This document shows positions 1 through 11,797 of a DNA stretch of 64,000 nucleotides, piece after piece. The notes under the pieces were generated by a model. The model saw only the letters and a list, made by a program, of their open reading frames with translations, was not told the DNA's origin and searched no databases. The stretch's first letter is position 1. Every line of letters begins with the position of its first letter. The position numbers and the translations under genes were made by a program. This DNA comes from Galaxea fascicularis (Eukaryota > Cnidaria > Anthozoa > Scleractinia > Euphylliidae): NCBI GenBank assembly GCA_948470475.1, contig OX419339.1:5756685-5820684 (forward strand). The letters run 5' to 3'.

Positions 1-2443
1 AGTACCGTTGGTTGACTACACACGATTGCTCCAAGATCACACGGGCACCAAAGAAGTTGTCCCAGAAAGAAATTCACCTGATTTTTAGCGAAACCCCATT
101 TATAGCGGCAGGAAAAAAACCTGGCAGTTAGAGTACGGTCATCCTTGCAATTAGCCAACTGGTCTGCCTCCCGCCAGTTGGGATTATTAACTCTGCTGTG
201 TTCATTTGTATTATTTGTTTCATTTTCCCTGAAAAGTCCCTCTAGGGGAATGGTCAATTAAGTATTTATTTATTTATTTTAAAGCCGAAATTAATTATGA
301 TTCACTGAGACATAGTTCTCCACGTGTCAACAAGCATGCAAGCAGCAGAGGAGACGATAAAAGAGGTGCGCACTGCCGCGCAAGTCATTTGAACGATTAA
401 GGATATTGTAAACATACATTCTTACAATTGTTTTCATGGATGGTTTTCATTCATTTGGTTGCTTGGGATATTCGCAGATTTTGCGCAAAGGAAAAATAAA
501 TTTAAATAAAAGAAATAAAAGAAAAGAACTAAATATCAATAAGATACTGAGGCGAAAGGCAATGACCGCCGATGGCGAAGAAAAATAGAGTTTTAAAACA
601 GGTTCTGTAGCTTAAAGAAATGGTTGCCTTAGCGATCTCAGTTTGCCGGAAAACTCCTTACTCTTTCAAAAGTGTTTTCCGCCGTCAATTAGGAAAATAA
701 GTAATTTCCAAAACGAACCTTGTTTATTTAAGGCGCACTACCGCTCGCACCTTCGCAGCAGAACTCGCATACTAATCGGTTCTGCTTGCCTCGTTAAAAT
801 CTAGCTTAGCCACGTATCCTAACACCTTTTGAGTTCTTTGTTCTCAGCTAAACCATTTACAGCTAAATTTTACTTACCTTTTCAACTTTAAACTAAAATC
901 TGTTTCGACAGAATCTTAGTAAAATTTGATTACTTTCAGACTAGCGATTTCAATTGTCGTATAAGAATTCAGCCTTCAAGACATTTTAAGTTTTGTAAAT
1001 TTTTGCACGGACTGTTGAACTCAGCTTAATTTCAATTCTTTTAATTTTCCGACTTTGATCACCTTGAAACATCTACTTTCTAGATATGAATGTTATTTAC
1101 CTTTGTAAAAATCAATTAACTTAATAGCTTAGCATAAATAGACCATGCTCTGTAAGCTTGAGTTAGTTGGTTTAGAGTTGGTTTGGGAGTTGTAAGAGTT
1201 GGTTTAGAGTTGGTTTGGGAGTTGTTGTTCAGTTGGTTTAGAGTTGGTTTTCGAGTTGGTGTAGACTAGTCAAGTGGTGTTATCACTCTCGACCAAGCAA
1301 GTTGCTACAGAATAAAGCTGTGAACTACAAAACCCTGCAGTGAGCCTGTTATATAAAATCTGTCCCGTAACAATATTGCTTCATGAGTACTTTTGTTCTG
1401 CAAGGTACTTTTGTTTAAGCCTTCAGTAGTAGACAAGGCAGAACCAGAAAACATCGCTTAAAATAGGGGCGCCAGCTGGGCCTCTTTTGGTCATTATTAT
1501 CTGCAGTATATAGCTTTCTAGTTCACTCCCAGGGGCGGACATTCTCTGTGTTATTGGACTGTATCGCACAGCAACTTTGACAACGAACATTAACGTGTAC
1601 TATTCAGCATAAAAATTAACTTACACTTTTTCAATAAACAAAATAATGGCATTCTTTTACGCAACATGTCTTTAGGCCTAACGACTAAAACTGACCTAGA
1701 ATTTTAGTCAAGCGGCATTCATTTGTGGTTCACCCTTCACAGACCTTGTTTGAGCTCAGAAACAGAAAAAGAAACATACGTGGTTGTATACTTACTGTAA
1801 CCACGTGAAAAGCACATAAAATTGCCAGCTGGAATTATAATTAAATTGAAATAAAAATATTTTTCACCTTAATCCTAGTCTGTTGCTTTTAGGTCGTTAT
1901 CTTTTGAGATGCATTTATTTATTAACATTAAATGTGAATTTATGAACTATGTCAACTTAAGAGGAGGAATTATGACGAGTATCCCGTGGGATGAAAGTAC
2001 TTTGAAAGTTGTAACCATTCTAGTGAACGGCAATTTTCAGTTATCAGGCCCGTAGCAAAGGTAAAATAACTGGGGCACTCAGCAAATTGACCAAGCGAAG
2101 CGATGCCAAACCTGCCCCCTCCCCCTCCATCCCCGTCGTAGGCATTACGCGGAGTCCGAAGGTGGCGCAGCGACCGCAAGGGGAACATCAAAGTTATAGG
2201 TTTAATAAGCAAAAGATTAACTCAACACATTCGTCCGCATAAATCTGCACAATTCTTCATAGGTTAACGTTTTATGGAGGATTATTAACACCCGACGACA
2301 AAATTTTACTTTTTATTTTTACCTTGGAACCGCAGCAGAATTCACCTACAATATGGCGAGTTGGAAAAAAAAAACGATGAAGTTTGAAAAGAACGCAAAT
2401 TCAGGTCATAGAATGATGATACCATCGTGTCACGGGCCTCTGG
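1..2443. other. Non-coding, AT-rich flank; possible SINE remnant at the left edge
   Basis: No supportable gene. The stretch at about 130-285 (TTAGCCAACTGGTCTGCCTC, then a TTTATTTATTTATTT tail) shares words with the end of the SINE at 15435-15640 and is probably a truncated relative. A small tandem repeat occurs near 1166-1262. Short open frames (such as 1970-2212 minus) have no recognisable motifs and look random. Confidence 0.5.
1166..1262 (+). repeat. Tandem repeat, three units of 32-34 bp
   Basis: GTTGGTTTAGAGTTGGTTT recurs at about 1166, 1198 and 1232, with a GT-rich spacer in between. No coding potential. Confidence 0.85.
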
Positions 2444-2673
2444 GGCCTGTTTCTCGAGAGTCGCGTAAGCCTTTCGGGCCTGAAAAGCCATTTCTAAAAC
2501 TGCTATCCGCTTATTCTAGAAAGCTGGTCTTTTACTATGATTTTAAGTTACGAAAGGGTAAATCTAGTTGTTGCAAAATTTCATGCCCGGAAACGCCATT
2601 GTTTTTAAGATACGAAGGAAATCATGCCACCCGAAATTCGCCCGAAAAGTTTCGGGAGTTTCGAGAAACGGGC
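2444..2673. mobile_element. Short inverted-repeat element (MITE-like), about 230 bp
   Basis: Left end GCCTGTTTCTCGAGAGTCGC and right end (reverse-complemented) GCCCGTTTCTCGAAACTCCC are imperfect inverted repeats, each followed inward by a CGGGC-containing block. The overlapping open frame at 2353-2793 runs through the element and has no recognisable domain, so it is not called as a gene. Confidence 0.6.
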
Positions 2674-3085
2674 GCCAGCTGGTCACTTAAAGTTTGCAAC
2701 AATTGCATCAATAATTATAAAGACAATGAATCACCTGACAAGGCAGACTATTCGTTTTTCCTTCAATATTGTTATTCTCAATGTGAAAAATGATGGGGTT
2801 TTTTTTATAGATTTTCATCGTATTTGGAAGTACCTAAAACAAAAAGAAAATTTTGATTTCTCGACAATCAAGATCATGATGCCACGCCGAACCGGCGCAA
2901 ATTCCGCGCAAAATGGAATGCCTGAACACCATTATATTTATCGATCTACTCCGAAACACGCGAATATTAAACCCGCTATAAATATGTATTAGTCTGAATT
3001 ATCATCTTACACAGCTGGAGTGGCACTCCTTAACAGGTTTTCTGGTAAATTCTGTGTTTTGGGAGAACTTTTGACTTGATGTAAA

Positions 3086-3748
3086 CACGTGACAGGGTAA
3101 TGACAATCTGCGAGCCAGCGAGCCATGCGAGCCATATGTGCGAGCCATCAAAAATTTTGAAAATTGGAAACAAAAATATAATTCATACTTGGGAGCACCA
3201 TTAAATACGGTTTTTACTCACTGTTTATCTCTGTTTTCCCTCGCTCGATCGATCGATCGTAGGCGCCATCTTGTTTTTGAAATCATCTAACTCGCGCCAG
3301 TCTCTGCTCTTTGAATGTTTCTCTCTTGAGTCTTGGTCGAGGTTGAATAACTCTGTGTTGCTCCTCTAAATCTCTCTACGGACATCACGCTGTTGACTTG
3401 CTAAATCTTTTTCTAATCGTCTTCAATCCTTGGATAATTTGAACAATTTTTCAAGTACCATTATTTTTAAGGATGCAGAAATAGCGTCGTACCACTGGGC
3501 TGTACTGCACACCTGTCGATACACGTGCGATGTATTATGTTAGCTCATTACTCCCATTGTTTGTATCTCGTACTTTTCGCTACGGGAGAGGGGACAGTCA
3601 AGACTGCGAAAAGAAAGACTGCAAAGCCGATCGTGTCGGCGTTTTTCAGTGGCTCGCAAGGCTCGCACGTTTGGCTCGCATGGCTCGCATGGCTCGCACG
3701 TTTGGCTCGCTGGCTCGCTGGCTCGCACATTGGCAACACTCCACGTGA
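3086..3748. mobile_element. Foldback element with GGCTCGC heptad arms
   Basis: The left arm starts CACGTGACAG and continues into GCGAGCC repeats (3111-3147). The right arm (about 3651-3727) has a dozen or so GGCTCGC units, often spaced by an extra base or CACGTTT, and ends near CCACGTG at 3748. The arms are inverted relative to each other. The open frames with repeating Trp-Leu-Ala-Arg or Cys-Glu-Pro residues are translations of the heptads. Confidence 0.7.
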
Positions 3749-4608
3749 CAGCAACTGTACTGTTATGAAATCAATGTTTTGAATAATTGCCGGCGAGAAA
3801 CGTAACGATAAGCGTTGGGTACAGCCCTCCGTTTGCAGAGCGAATCTGTTTGTTGATTTGGTACTCTTTTATTTGTGGAAAACTGTAGCCACTTGACTGT
3901 TTGGATTAGAATTTACTAGAGACCATAGCCAAGTTATTTTAAACGCTCTTATACGTCTTAAACAAATAAGGAAGGCAGCACTTTTCAGTTTTTTCAATAC
4001 CACCAGGACATGGGCTCCTGATACCACATACGAACAGACGAAAACTTATCATGATTTGGCTTGACTGAGACCATTTCCCATACTTCGTGGTCACTGGTAA
4101 TGTACAATGAATGTTATTAGCTGACTATCTTAAATAGCTTCGTCTGTTGTACAACCTGGTTTATATTTTGGTTTGTATTCTGTTTTTAGAGCCCAGCACC
4201 TTGTAACCACTAACAACACAAAAATAAAAACAATATCACTGAACACAGCTGTTTGAGAGCATTGAACTTTCAAATTGCATGGGTCTTGTGCAACTAATTG
4301 TCCCATTAGTTACACAATATTATTCATTTATCTAACTCTTTTCTGTTTTCAGTAAATTTTCATGATAAGCCGGGCACATTTTGTGTTTCCGGTTTGCAGG
4401 TACGTTCTTGGTAATTGTCATGTTTTTGCCGTCTTTTAATTTTCTGCTAAAACTCCGAAATAGCGATACGTGGGATTACTATAAGTTAGTCAGTGTAACA
4501 GTTAACATATATCTCGGCCCGTTTCAGCATTGACACTGTTGACACAAGGGGAGCTTTAATACTACGGCAACCATGGCGGCAAAACCACCGAAAACGCCAC
4601 AAAACAAC
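3749..4608. other. Non-coding, nothing recognised
   Basis: About 860 bases between two mobile elements. No long frame, repeat or RNA gene recognised. Confidence 0.5.
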
Positions 4609-5268
4609 GGGTGTCTCGAAACCTCAGTCCTCGAAACTTCAGACCTCAGCCCTCAGACCTCGAAAACTGATCTGAACCAAACTGAATCACGTACCGCGAA
4701 TGCTCGGCTCGAACGAGCAAAACTGTCGCCGTGAATTTCCGATCTCGCCATCGTCAGAGGATGTGGCCAAAGTGGTCGATCATAAGGGGGTGTCTCGAAA
4801 ATTCAGACCTTAAAAGTTTCAGACCTCGAATACTCAGACCTCGAAACTTGAGAACCCTTGAAAAATGACTGAGATTTTAATCGCAACTCTACATGAATAA
4901 ATGTTATGTAATTTTTATATTAAAGTCGTTTTCTAGGACTGACTTCGAGTTCATTCGGGCCATTGTTTGATCAAGTGAAGTCTTTTTCTGTAATCACCCG
5001 CGAAAGTGAGACAATTTTGCGATTGTTGTTGTCGTCTTCGTTAATTCTTGTTTTGAATTAAAATATAGAAAACCTTTTACCCGTCTTCAATTATCAACGC
5101 GGGATTGCGTGCCTGACACTTGGGTTAGTCATGATAATTACCATAAATAAATATTCCCTCTTGTAGAACTGCGTTCTTAAGAAATCTGAATCATTTTTCA
5201 GGGGGTCTGAGTTTTCGAGGTTTGTGGCCTGAGGTCTGAAGTTTCGAGGTCTAAGTTTTCAAGACACC
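4609..5268. mobile_element. TIR element of about 660 bp with internal copy of its end
   Basis: Begins GGGTGTCTCGAAACCTCAG and ends with the inverted form (TTTTCAAGACACCC). Flanks read ACAAAACAAC on the left and ACAAAAACAAC on the right, a plausible target-site duplication. A second copy of the left end (GGGGGTGTCTCGAAAATTC) starts at 4786, so the arm is duplicated inside. Arms are built from repeats of CTCGAAACTTCAGAC. No transposase frame; non-autonomous. Confidence 0.75.
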
Positions 5269-6728
5269 CACAAAAACAACAGGATTAATGAGCAAAAACA
5301 ATCGCCTTGCACGTGTGTTTTACAGTTTGGTACATTTCTTTGCCGTCCTCTGCAACTGTCAGCAACGTGAAACGACCAATATGTTAGGTTTTCTCGAGAA
5401 CGTGAGCTCACAACGGTAAATTTTTGTTTCTTTTTTCTTATACTTTGATGCCGTTCATAGAAATTTAGACCCTGGACAGTTCTTCAGAGAAGTACCATTT
5501 TCAGAAATGACGTTTTCGTTGCCGTCGAGTCGCCGCTGCTAAGCTCCCTCTTGTGTCAAAGCGCGAGCGTTATAATTAAACGTACCTTTACTGAATCCAA
5601 TGTATCTCGAAATTTATTCACTACTGAAATACTGTGGACAGGAAATGGCTAACGAAACCAGTAACCAAACCAAAACTTAACAAGAAATATGTAGACAAGG
5701 AACTAGAGAAAATATTTTGACTGAAATTTTGTGTGTAACTGAGGTCAGTAATGTAAACTCTGGCTAAACAAAACACATATGAATGCCCAAATGAAAATTT
5801 CCCTCTCTTGCCAGGTTGTCTGCAGATGTCTCTTCCTATATCGAGAGGTGTGTCATCAAGCTATTGATGTTTTTTTAAGTTTGGGAGGTTACAGACACAA
5901 CTCCTAAAAATATATAATCAGGAGCCTGATATAATCAATATTGTAGTTGGGTGAAATTCTGGCATCTTCCCTACACTAATGAGATAAAAACATCAATTTC
6001 ACTTCTATTTAAAGAAAACCTCTGCTTCGCTAAGAATATATTCTACCTGAGAAATCTTAAGGGTCTTTTGCGATTGCAAGGCGATAATTTTCGTTTATGA
6101 GCAGGACCATTCTATCGAGGAAACCATTAGCTTTAATTAATGCATTTTGTAGTTGAGATAAGCAACGTATTTATACATTCCTCAAACGTTGATCTTTCTT
6201 TAAATGAAACATAATTTGACGAATGGGATAATTAACGTCACTTTGCATTGCGATAATTTCTTATCACAGAAATTGCACCTCCCTTACACAGCATATCAAG
6301 TTAAGTACGCACGGAAACCTCATGCACGAGTCACATTCGAAATTAGTGCAGTATTAGAGGTATTGTATACGTAAAAAACAAACCATAAAAACCTTTTGCT
6401 TCAATTTGCGATGGTTTAATGTCAGGACTTAGTTATAGAGCGGTACTCAAATGAATGAAAAGCAACTGCATCGATGTTTTAGTGAATCTGGCTTGCATAC
6501 GCGATCCACGCGCAAGAACGTGTGAATTCCGCTATCTATACGCGAAAACACGCAAGACGTTGAATGGGCGACACCCAAATCAGATCAAATCACATCAAAT
6601 ACTGGTTTTTGATGAGAAACATAATTAATGCAATCAGGGGCCAGTCCATTCAGAGCTTTGTAAGTTAGCAACAATATTTTAAAGACATCCTATAATGAAC
6701 TGGCAACCAATGTAAGCTCCTTAGTATT
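5269..6728. other. Non-coding, nothing recognised
   Basis: About 1.5 kb of AT-rich sequence without a frame, repeat or motif I can assign. Confidence 0.5.
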
Positions 6729-6881
6729 GGGAAAACCGGAGTACCCGTAGAAAAACCTCTCGGAGCAGAGTAGAAAACCAACAAACTCAACCCACATATG
6801 ACGCGGGAATCAAAACCGGGGACACGTTGGTGGAAGGCGAGCGCGGCGCTCACCGAGCGCTGCGTCAACCCTGCTCCCCTA
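6729..6881 (-). mobile_element. SINE fragment (head AGGGGAGCAGGGTTG)
   Basis: On the minus strand: a head AGGGGAGCAGGGTTGACGCA, then GCGCTCGCCTTCCACCAACG, then a body with CTCTGCTCCGAGAGGTTTTT and GGGTACTCCGGTTTTCC. The same head recurs at 61622-61671 on the plus strand. The overlapping minus-strand frame (6665-6955) is a translation of the repeat. Confidence 0.75.
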
Positions 6882-7665
6882 ATATCTCCAACGCAAACTT
6901 GGCCTTCCATCATCATAACATCATAACAATTGTCCCTATTAAAATAACTTTGCATCCCCAGGAAATGTCAGGTATGGGGGGAGGGAAGAGGTAACGCACT
7001 ACACGTGGCTCCGCGTAGAATTCACCTTCAGATAGACTGAGTGTTTCTATCTCACGTCGTTCTTCTTCAGCCAATTCAGCGTTAAGTCTGAAAGAATACC
7101 GCTTGAACAACTAAACGTAAAGAAAATCCGAAACACAGATATTTGTGAAACAACAGTAACACAAAACAACAGAACAAAGTCTTGCCAATATTAGCTTTCG
7201 TTTAAGATATATACTCCCCTGAATCGTCGCGTTTTTGGATTTCGATAACCCCACGATTGAGATCCACCCTTACTGACTACATTAAACAGCACCACTCTTA
7301 GGAAGTTAAGAACTGTAAAGTAATTTCTTTTCACACTTTCCAATTTGCTCTCCTCGTGACATGATATTGAGAAGGATTTACAAGGATTTCACACTTCACA
7401 GCTCTCGAGGCAATATGGCACTTTGCAATCTCGATCGTTCACTTTAAAGTTTGCTGCACAACATACCGACATGTACACCATGCGTTTCGTCATTGAACCT
7501 GCACCATGCGAACTTAGTTACGAGAAAACTGAAGCCTATTAGACATAGAACTGAACGTTTTCATTAGAACGAGCTCGTACTGAGCTTTCATCAAACAAAA
7601 GAACTCAACTACGTTACTAAAGGCTATGTCAAATGAAGGATGATCCTCGCAGTTGTGAACACAAT
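6882..7665. other. Non-coding, small SINE scrap near 7630
   Basis: No gene. The words GATGATCCTCGCAG at about 7638 match the start of the SINE at 53774 (GATCCTCGCAG), so a fragment of that family probably lies at 7630-7666. Confidence 0.4.
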
Positions 7666-7767
7666 CTAAAGGCTATGTGTATACTAGTTATGAAACGCTT
7701 TCGAGAGGTATACCGTGGAATATCCCACGAGTCACTTGTATTTTCTGGTATACACACTAGCCTTTAG
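7666..7767. mobile_element. 102-bp palindromic MITE
   Basis: Left end CTAAAGGCTATGTGTATAC, right end GTATACACACTAGCCTTTAG, inverted with one mismatch over about 19 bp. Too short to code. Confidence 0.7.
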
Positions 7768-8650
7768 GCCACAGAAAATACGTAGCCTTACATAATCGAT
7801 GCGGTGCACGATGGGAAGATTGGGTGTGATACCGACGAATATACAACGGCTTTCCTGCATTCTCACTGGCTGAATTTTATATGGCATGGCATAAAGATTA
7901 ACAAACAGCTCCGGGTAAAAGTATTGTTTAACTATTTACACGGTCTGACCACAGCACATAGTTCACTGTCATGGTGATTTTGTGCTGTTTTCTGACCCCG
8001 AGACTTCACAGAAATTGCTACTTATGACCTTCACTCATGCCAAAACATCCATTGAAATGTAGGAGAAAGATATTAATCAATTTTTTGCAGGAAGAACCAT
8101 CCATAGCATATTTTTTGCCATGGCTTAAAGATGACGTGCAACACTTTAAAAAAAAAGTTAGGCTAATTTTTTTTCAAAACGCAATTAATTTCCATCCGTA
8201 ACTGAGAAGACAGTATTTCGTCCTTAGTAAATAAACGGCTTGATAATTTTTGGCTTTTTCCTGATTTGAAGACATTTTTAGCATCTTACAGCGGACCGAA
8301 ATAGCATGACACTGCCGCTTTAGTCGACACTCAGATTTGAAAAACTGATCAAACAATAGCATACGCCCGTCACCTCCTCCCCCCGCCCCTGAATAGATTA
8401 TGGCGCTACTATCCGCGGTTGCCCAAAAGAATGCCTCCTTAATCGATAGAAACACTTGAAAACCCCTGATTTGCACTCTGGATGACTACATACCAGACAA
8501 CTCTGGAAGATTCAAAAGTTAAGACCAAATCATAGGTCAATTCTATAGATCTACAATAAAATGGATTGATAAACAGCTCCCGTAGGTAAAAACACCCCAT
8601 TATATACCCAAAACTATCTCATTATCTTATACAGAAAAGTAAATGAACAT

Positions 8651-8950
8651 TAGGCCTGGGCCAAACGCCATACTTCACATCAGTGTCATCAGTGAGCCGA
8701 ACTCAGCTCAGCCCATTAAGTTCATGGGAACTGGGAAATACGGCGTAACTTGGCCCTTTTAAGTTCGACTGATTTTATTTCAGTGGATCTTTTAAGGCAT
8801 TCTTCACGGCCAGCCAGGCTGGAATAACGTACGGCTGAAAATTTAGACAGGGTCAAACGCCAATCTTCGACATCTTCATTAGCCTTCCACGCGATCCGCG
8901 TTTATAAGGGAGACGACTTTCCTAAAATAAAACGTCTGAGTGGGAGACAG

Positions 8951-9012
<62 letters not shown>

Positions 9013-9223
9013 ACGGCAACTGACTCATACCGCGCTCTTCTACATGTGCCGAACCATAATTAATTATAACAATGTCATTATGTGTAAATGCATAATGCCT
9101 TCTCCGTGTATAAAATACATTTTAGGATTGACGCAGGTACGCCGCCTGAATCAGCTGTCGCGCCAAAAGTCGCTCTCTGATTAGGTTCGGCACATTAGTG
9201 GAGCGGCGTCTGAACCGGGCCTT
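8651..9223. mobile_element. Non-autonomous DNA transposon of about 570 bp
   Basis: The left end AGGCCTGGGCCAAACGCC and the reverse complement of the right end AGGCCCGGTTCAGACGCC match at most positions, followed in both arms by GTG-GCCGAAC words. The body has further GCCAAT/ACGCC half-copies near 8868. No transposase. Confidence 0.65.
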
Positions 9224-11409
9224 ATAAGTAAATTTTGAAGTGAATTATCTGGACAAGTGACTATCGAATCTCTCCTTGTAATAATTCGGCCTTTGTTTTA
9301 AAATTCATTTGCTTAATTAAAGAAGCGTCGAGAATCGAAACGAAAATCAGGCCATTTGAAAATTGTAAATGTTTTTCATGGTTACGGAATTCCGGCAGGT
9401 CCAAATAAAGAATGTTTTGTTTGTGAATGTCTTATTTTCTTCATACACTGCATTAGTGCGCACACCGCCTGAGTAGTACCAATGGTTCGTATTAGGTGGG
9501 GCTATCTTTACATGTGGTATCTGAGGCTAATAAAACAAACACGTGTAAATGATCCCTTTTAGCTTCGAAGACAACATTGACCGACCCTTGCCCAATCTCT
9601 GTGAATCAAAGAGCCGACTGTTTGCATAAGAGATTGACATCGAAGATCAAGGGGTCCGCCGTTCGGGAAAATGCAAATTTATGCTTGTTTGGGGTCGAAA
9701 CTTTTCTTCTGTTTCTACCTGTTTTGACCATGCTGTGTTTGTTTAGCAGTTTTTAGTGCATATTTACTGATAAACTGCTGGATCAGTGAGTTGTTTTGAC
9801 GCCTGTTCAAAGTTCCACAGAAAAACACCTAAATTTCCGCCGGCGTGGGAAATGGCAACGGACAAAGAGGGATATGAACATTTTCTGGAAATTTTCATTA
9901 AGGGCTAAATGGCTGTTTGATTTATTTATGGAATTAATGAATCTTCGTCTAATCTGCTACTTGCCAACTCTCATCTTAAAAAAATTTAATGGAAGACATA
10001 AAACCGAGATGATTCTAGTCCATGTTCTGACCAAATCGAATTTTAACTTTCTATGAATGTCTCACATCTTCCAAGCCACTCTAAAAATCTCTCATTCAAA
10101 GTTTCCAATAGTTCTGAATCTGGTTGCCTCATTGGTAGCAAGCGTTCCTGTTCAAATTAAACGAAGTTTCCGCGGCCAGAATGCAGTAAACTCTGTTGGA
10201 ACGCAGGCTATGATGAATCTTACTTTGGAAAAGTTTAGCTGGAATAGCAGAGAATTGATAAATCACCCATGTTATTCCGGTGGTGATGCGATGTAAAGAA
10301 CTGAAATCTCTCTGTGTTCGCTGACGAATGAAACGCTTCAGGCTACATTTTGGGCGCAACATACACGCATTGTTTTTAAGCTAAATAAAACACGGATAGA
10401 GCCCCGCTGCTCTATTTGATCCACCGACTATCAAACCATGGCTCTCTCCTCTCCTTATTCCCTCTCCCATAACGTCCCCTTCGAACTTCACAGAAGTCTT
10501 TTCGCACGATCCCCCTTCATCTTCCTTTGAATTCAGATTGCGGCTGATTCGGGCGCAAAGGCTCCGGAATGACAGGAAACGGCTTGAACTAAGGTTAAGA
10601 GAAAAAAAAAAAACAACAACAAACATCAGGATGTTTGAACGTCATGACATTTGAATTGAACAAAGGTAAAATCTTATTAATATCACCATAAGAATGCTAC
10701 TCAGAAGCTGACATTTAAGGGACACTTAAATGTAAATCAGTGCTATGTTTTACATCACACAAGCAGATCCACCCCCGCCGGAACAAAAGAAGCGTTCACC
10801 ATGCATATCATTGGTGAGTAAAGTCACACAGGCATGATTTCCATTGTCTGTAAACTCCTCTTCATAGAGCACCCAGTTGTTGTTATGAACACCCGATTTA
10901 AGTTTATTTTACGGGACAATAATTTCTCAGGGTTTCTTCCGATCGAAATTCTTTCTCTTTCGAAAACCAAAACGAAAAGGCCTTTGACCCGGCTTTCCAT
11001 ACTGCGAATGTCAAAAACAGTTCTTTACGTACATTCTGAAAAATAACAAAATGGATATCAAACTTGTAAAAGAACCATCTAAAATAATTTTCCACTGGCC
11101 TTTGAATTTAAATTCAGACACGACCTTAATGTTCGGGAAAACACGCGCACATGCGTTCACTTTCGCGAAAAACGATGACGTACAGTTGCGTGCGTGGACG
11201 AGCGTGGGTAAGGTCACAAGGGAACCACGGGAAATTTCCCAAATCGGCACACAGACGGTTTTATTGTGCATGCTACACGGGGTTTTATTCGAGTGGGCTT
11301 AGTCCAGCTCGCATGTCTCTCGCCTATTCTCCTTCAGAAGTCATCAAGAAGACCATGACGCTTTAGAAAAGGAGTGGTTAAGCTGTAAAGGGCTCCGTTT
11401 ATCAAGAAA
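9224..11409. other. Non-coding upstream of the proprotein convertase
   Basis: About 2.2 kb before the start codon must contain the 5' UTR and promoter of the convertase unless a distant first exon exists. I could not place a TSS, TATA box or 5' splice junction. Short frames at 9796-10296 and 10834-11366 lack recognisable domains. Confidence 0.4.
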
Positions 11410-11797
11410 ATGGCTTTTGTCGCTACGGGAGGATTAATTTTAGCTTGTATTGTTTTGAACTGTGTTGCTTTGAAGACGCAAGGTAGCCGCAGAAAAGATG
11501 TTTATGGCAATACATGGGTGGTCTTCGTCGAAAGAGAAAAGCGATTTGTCGACGACTTGGCAGAGAGGAATGGTTTCATAAACAGAGGAGAGATAGAGGG
11601 ATTTTCGGGCCACTATTTGCTAGAACACAAGATCCTTCCGAAGCGTCGACTTCGGAGGGATGCCACCGATCACACGGATAAACTTTTGCGGGAACCGCAT
11701 GTGAAATTCGCCTTACAGCAGAAAATTTTGAGAAGGACTAAACGCGGATATTTTGTAGATCCTTATTATAAAGATCAGTGGTATCTGAACAACTCGG
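11410..11797 (+). CDS. Proprotein convertase exon 1: signal peptide and prodomain
   Basis: Encodes residues 1-129 plus one base of Gly130. It contains the N-terminal hydrophobic stretch, the conserved NTWVV prodomain start, two histidines (H68, H73) in the segment where furin has its pH-sensing histidine, the internal basic cluster KRRLRR (78-83) and the RTKR cleavage site. It ends in a consensus donor GTAAGT at 11798. Reading on past that donor gives an unrelated tail, so the long open frame that runs to about 12048 is intron read-through. Confidence 0.95.

Noticed and set aside
2353..2992. Two overlapping plus-strand frames of 146 and 122 residues
   Set aside because: They run through a short inverted-repeat element, have no recognisable domain and overlap each other in different frames; most likely chance translations of a repeat.
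3525..3782. Frames with regular Trp-Leu-Ala-Arg or Cys-Glu-Pro repeats on both strands
   Set aside because: Direct translations of the GGCTCGC heptad array in the foldback element; open in several frames because of the repeat period.
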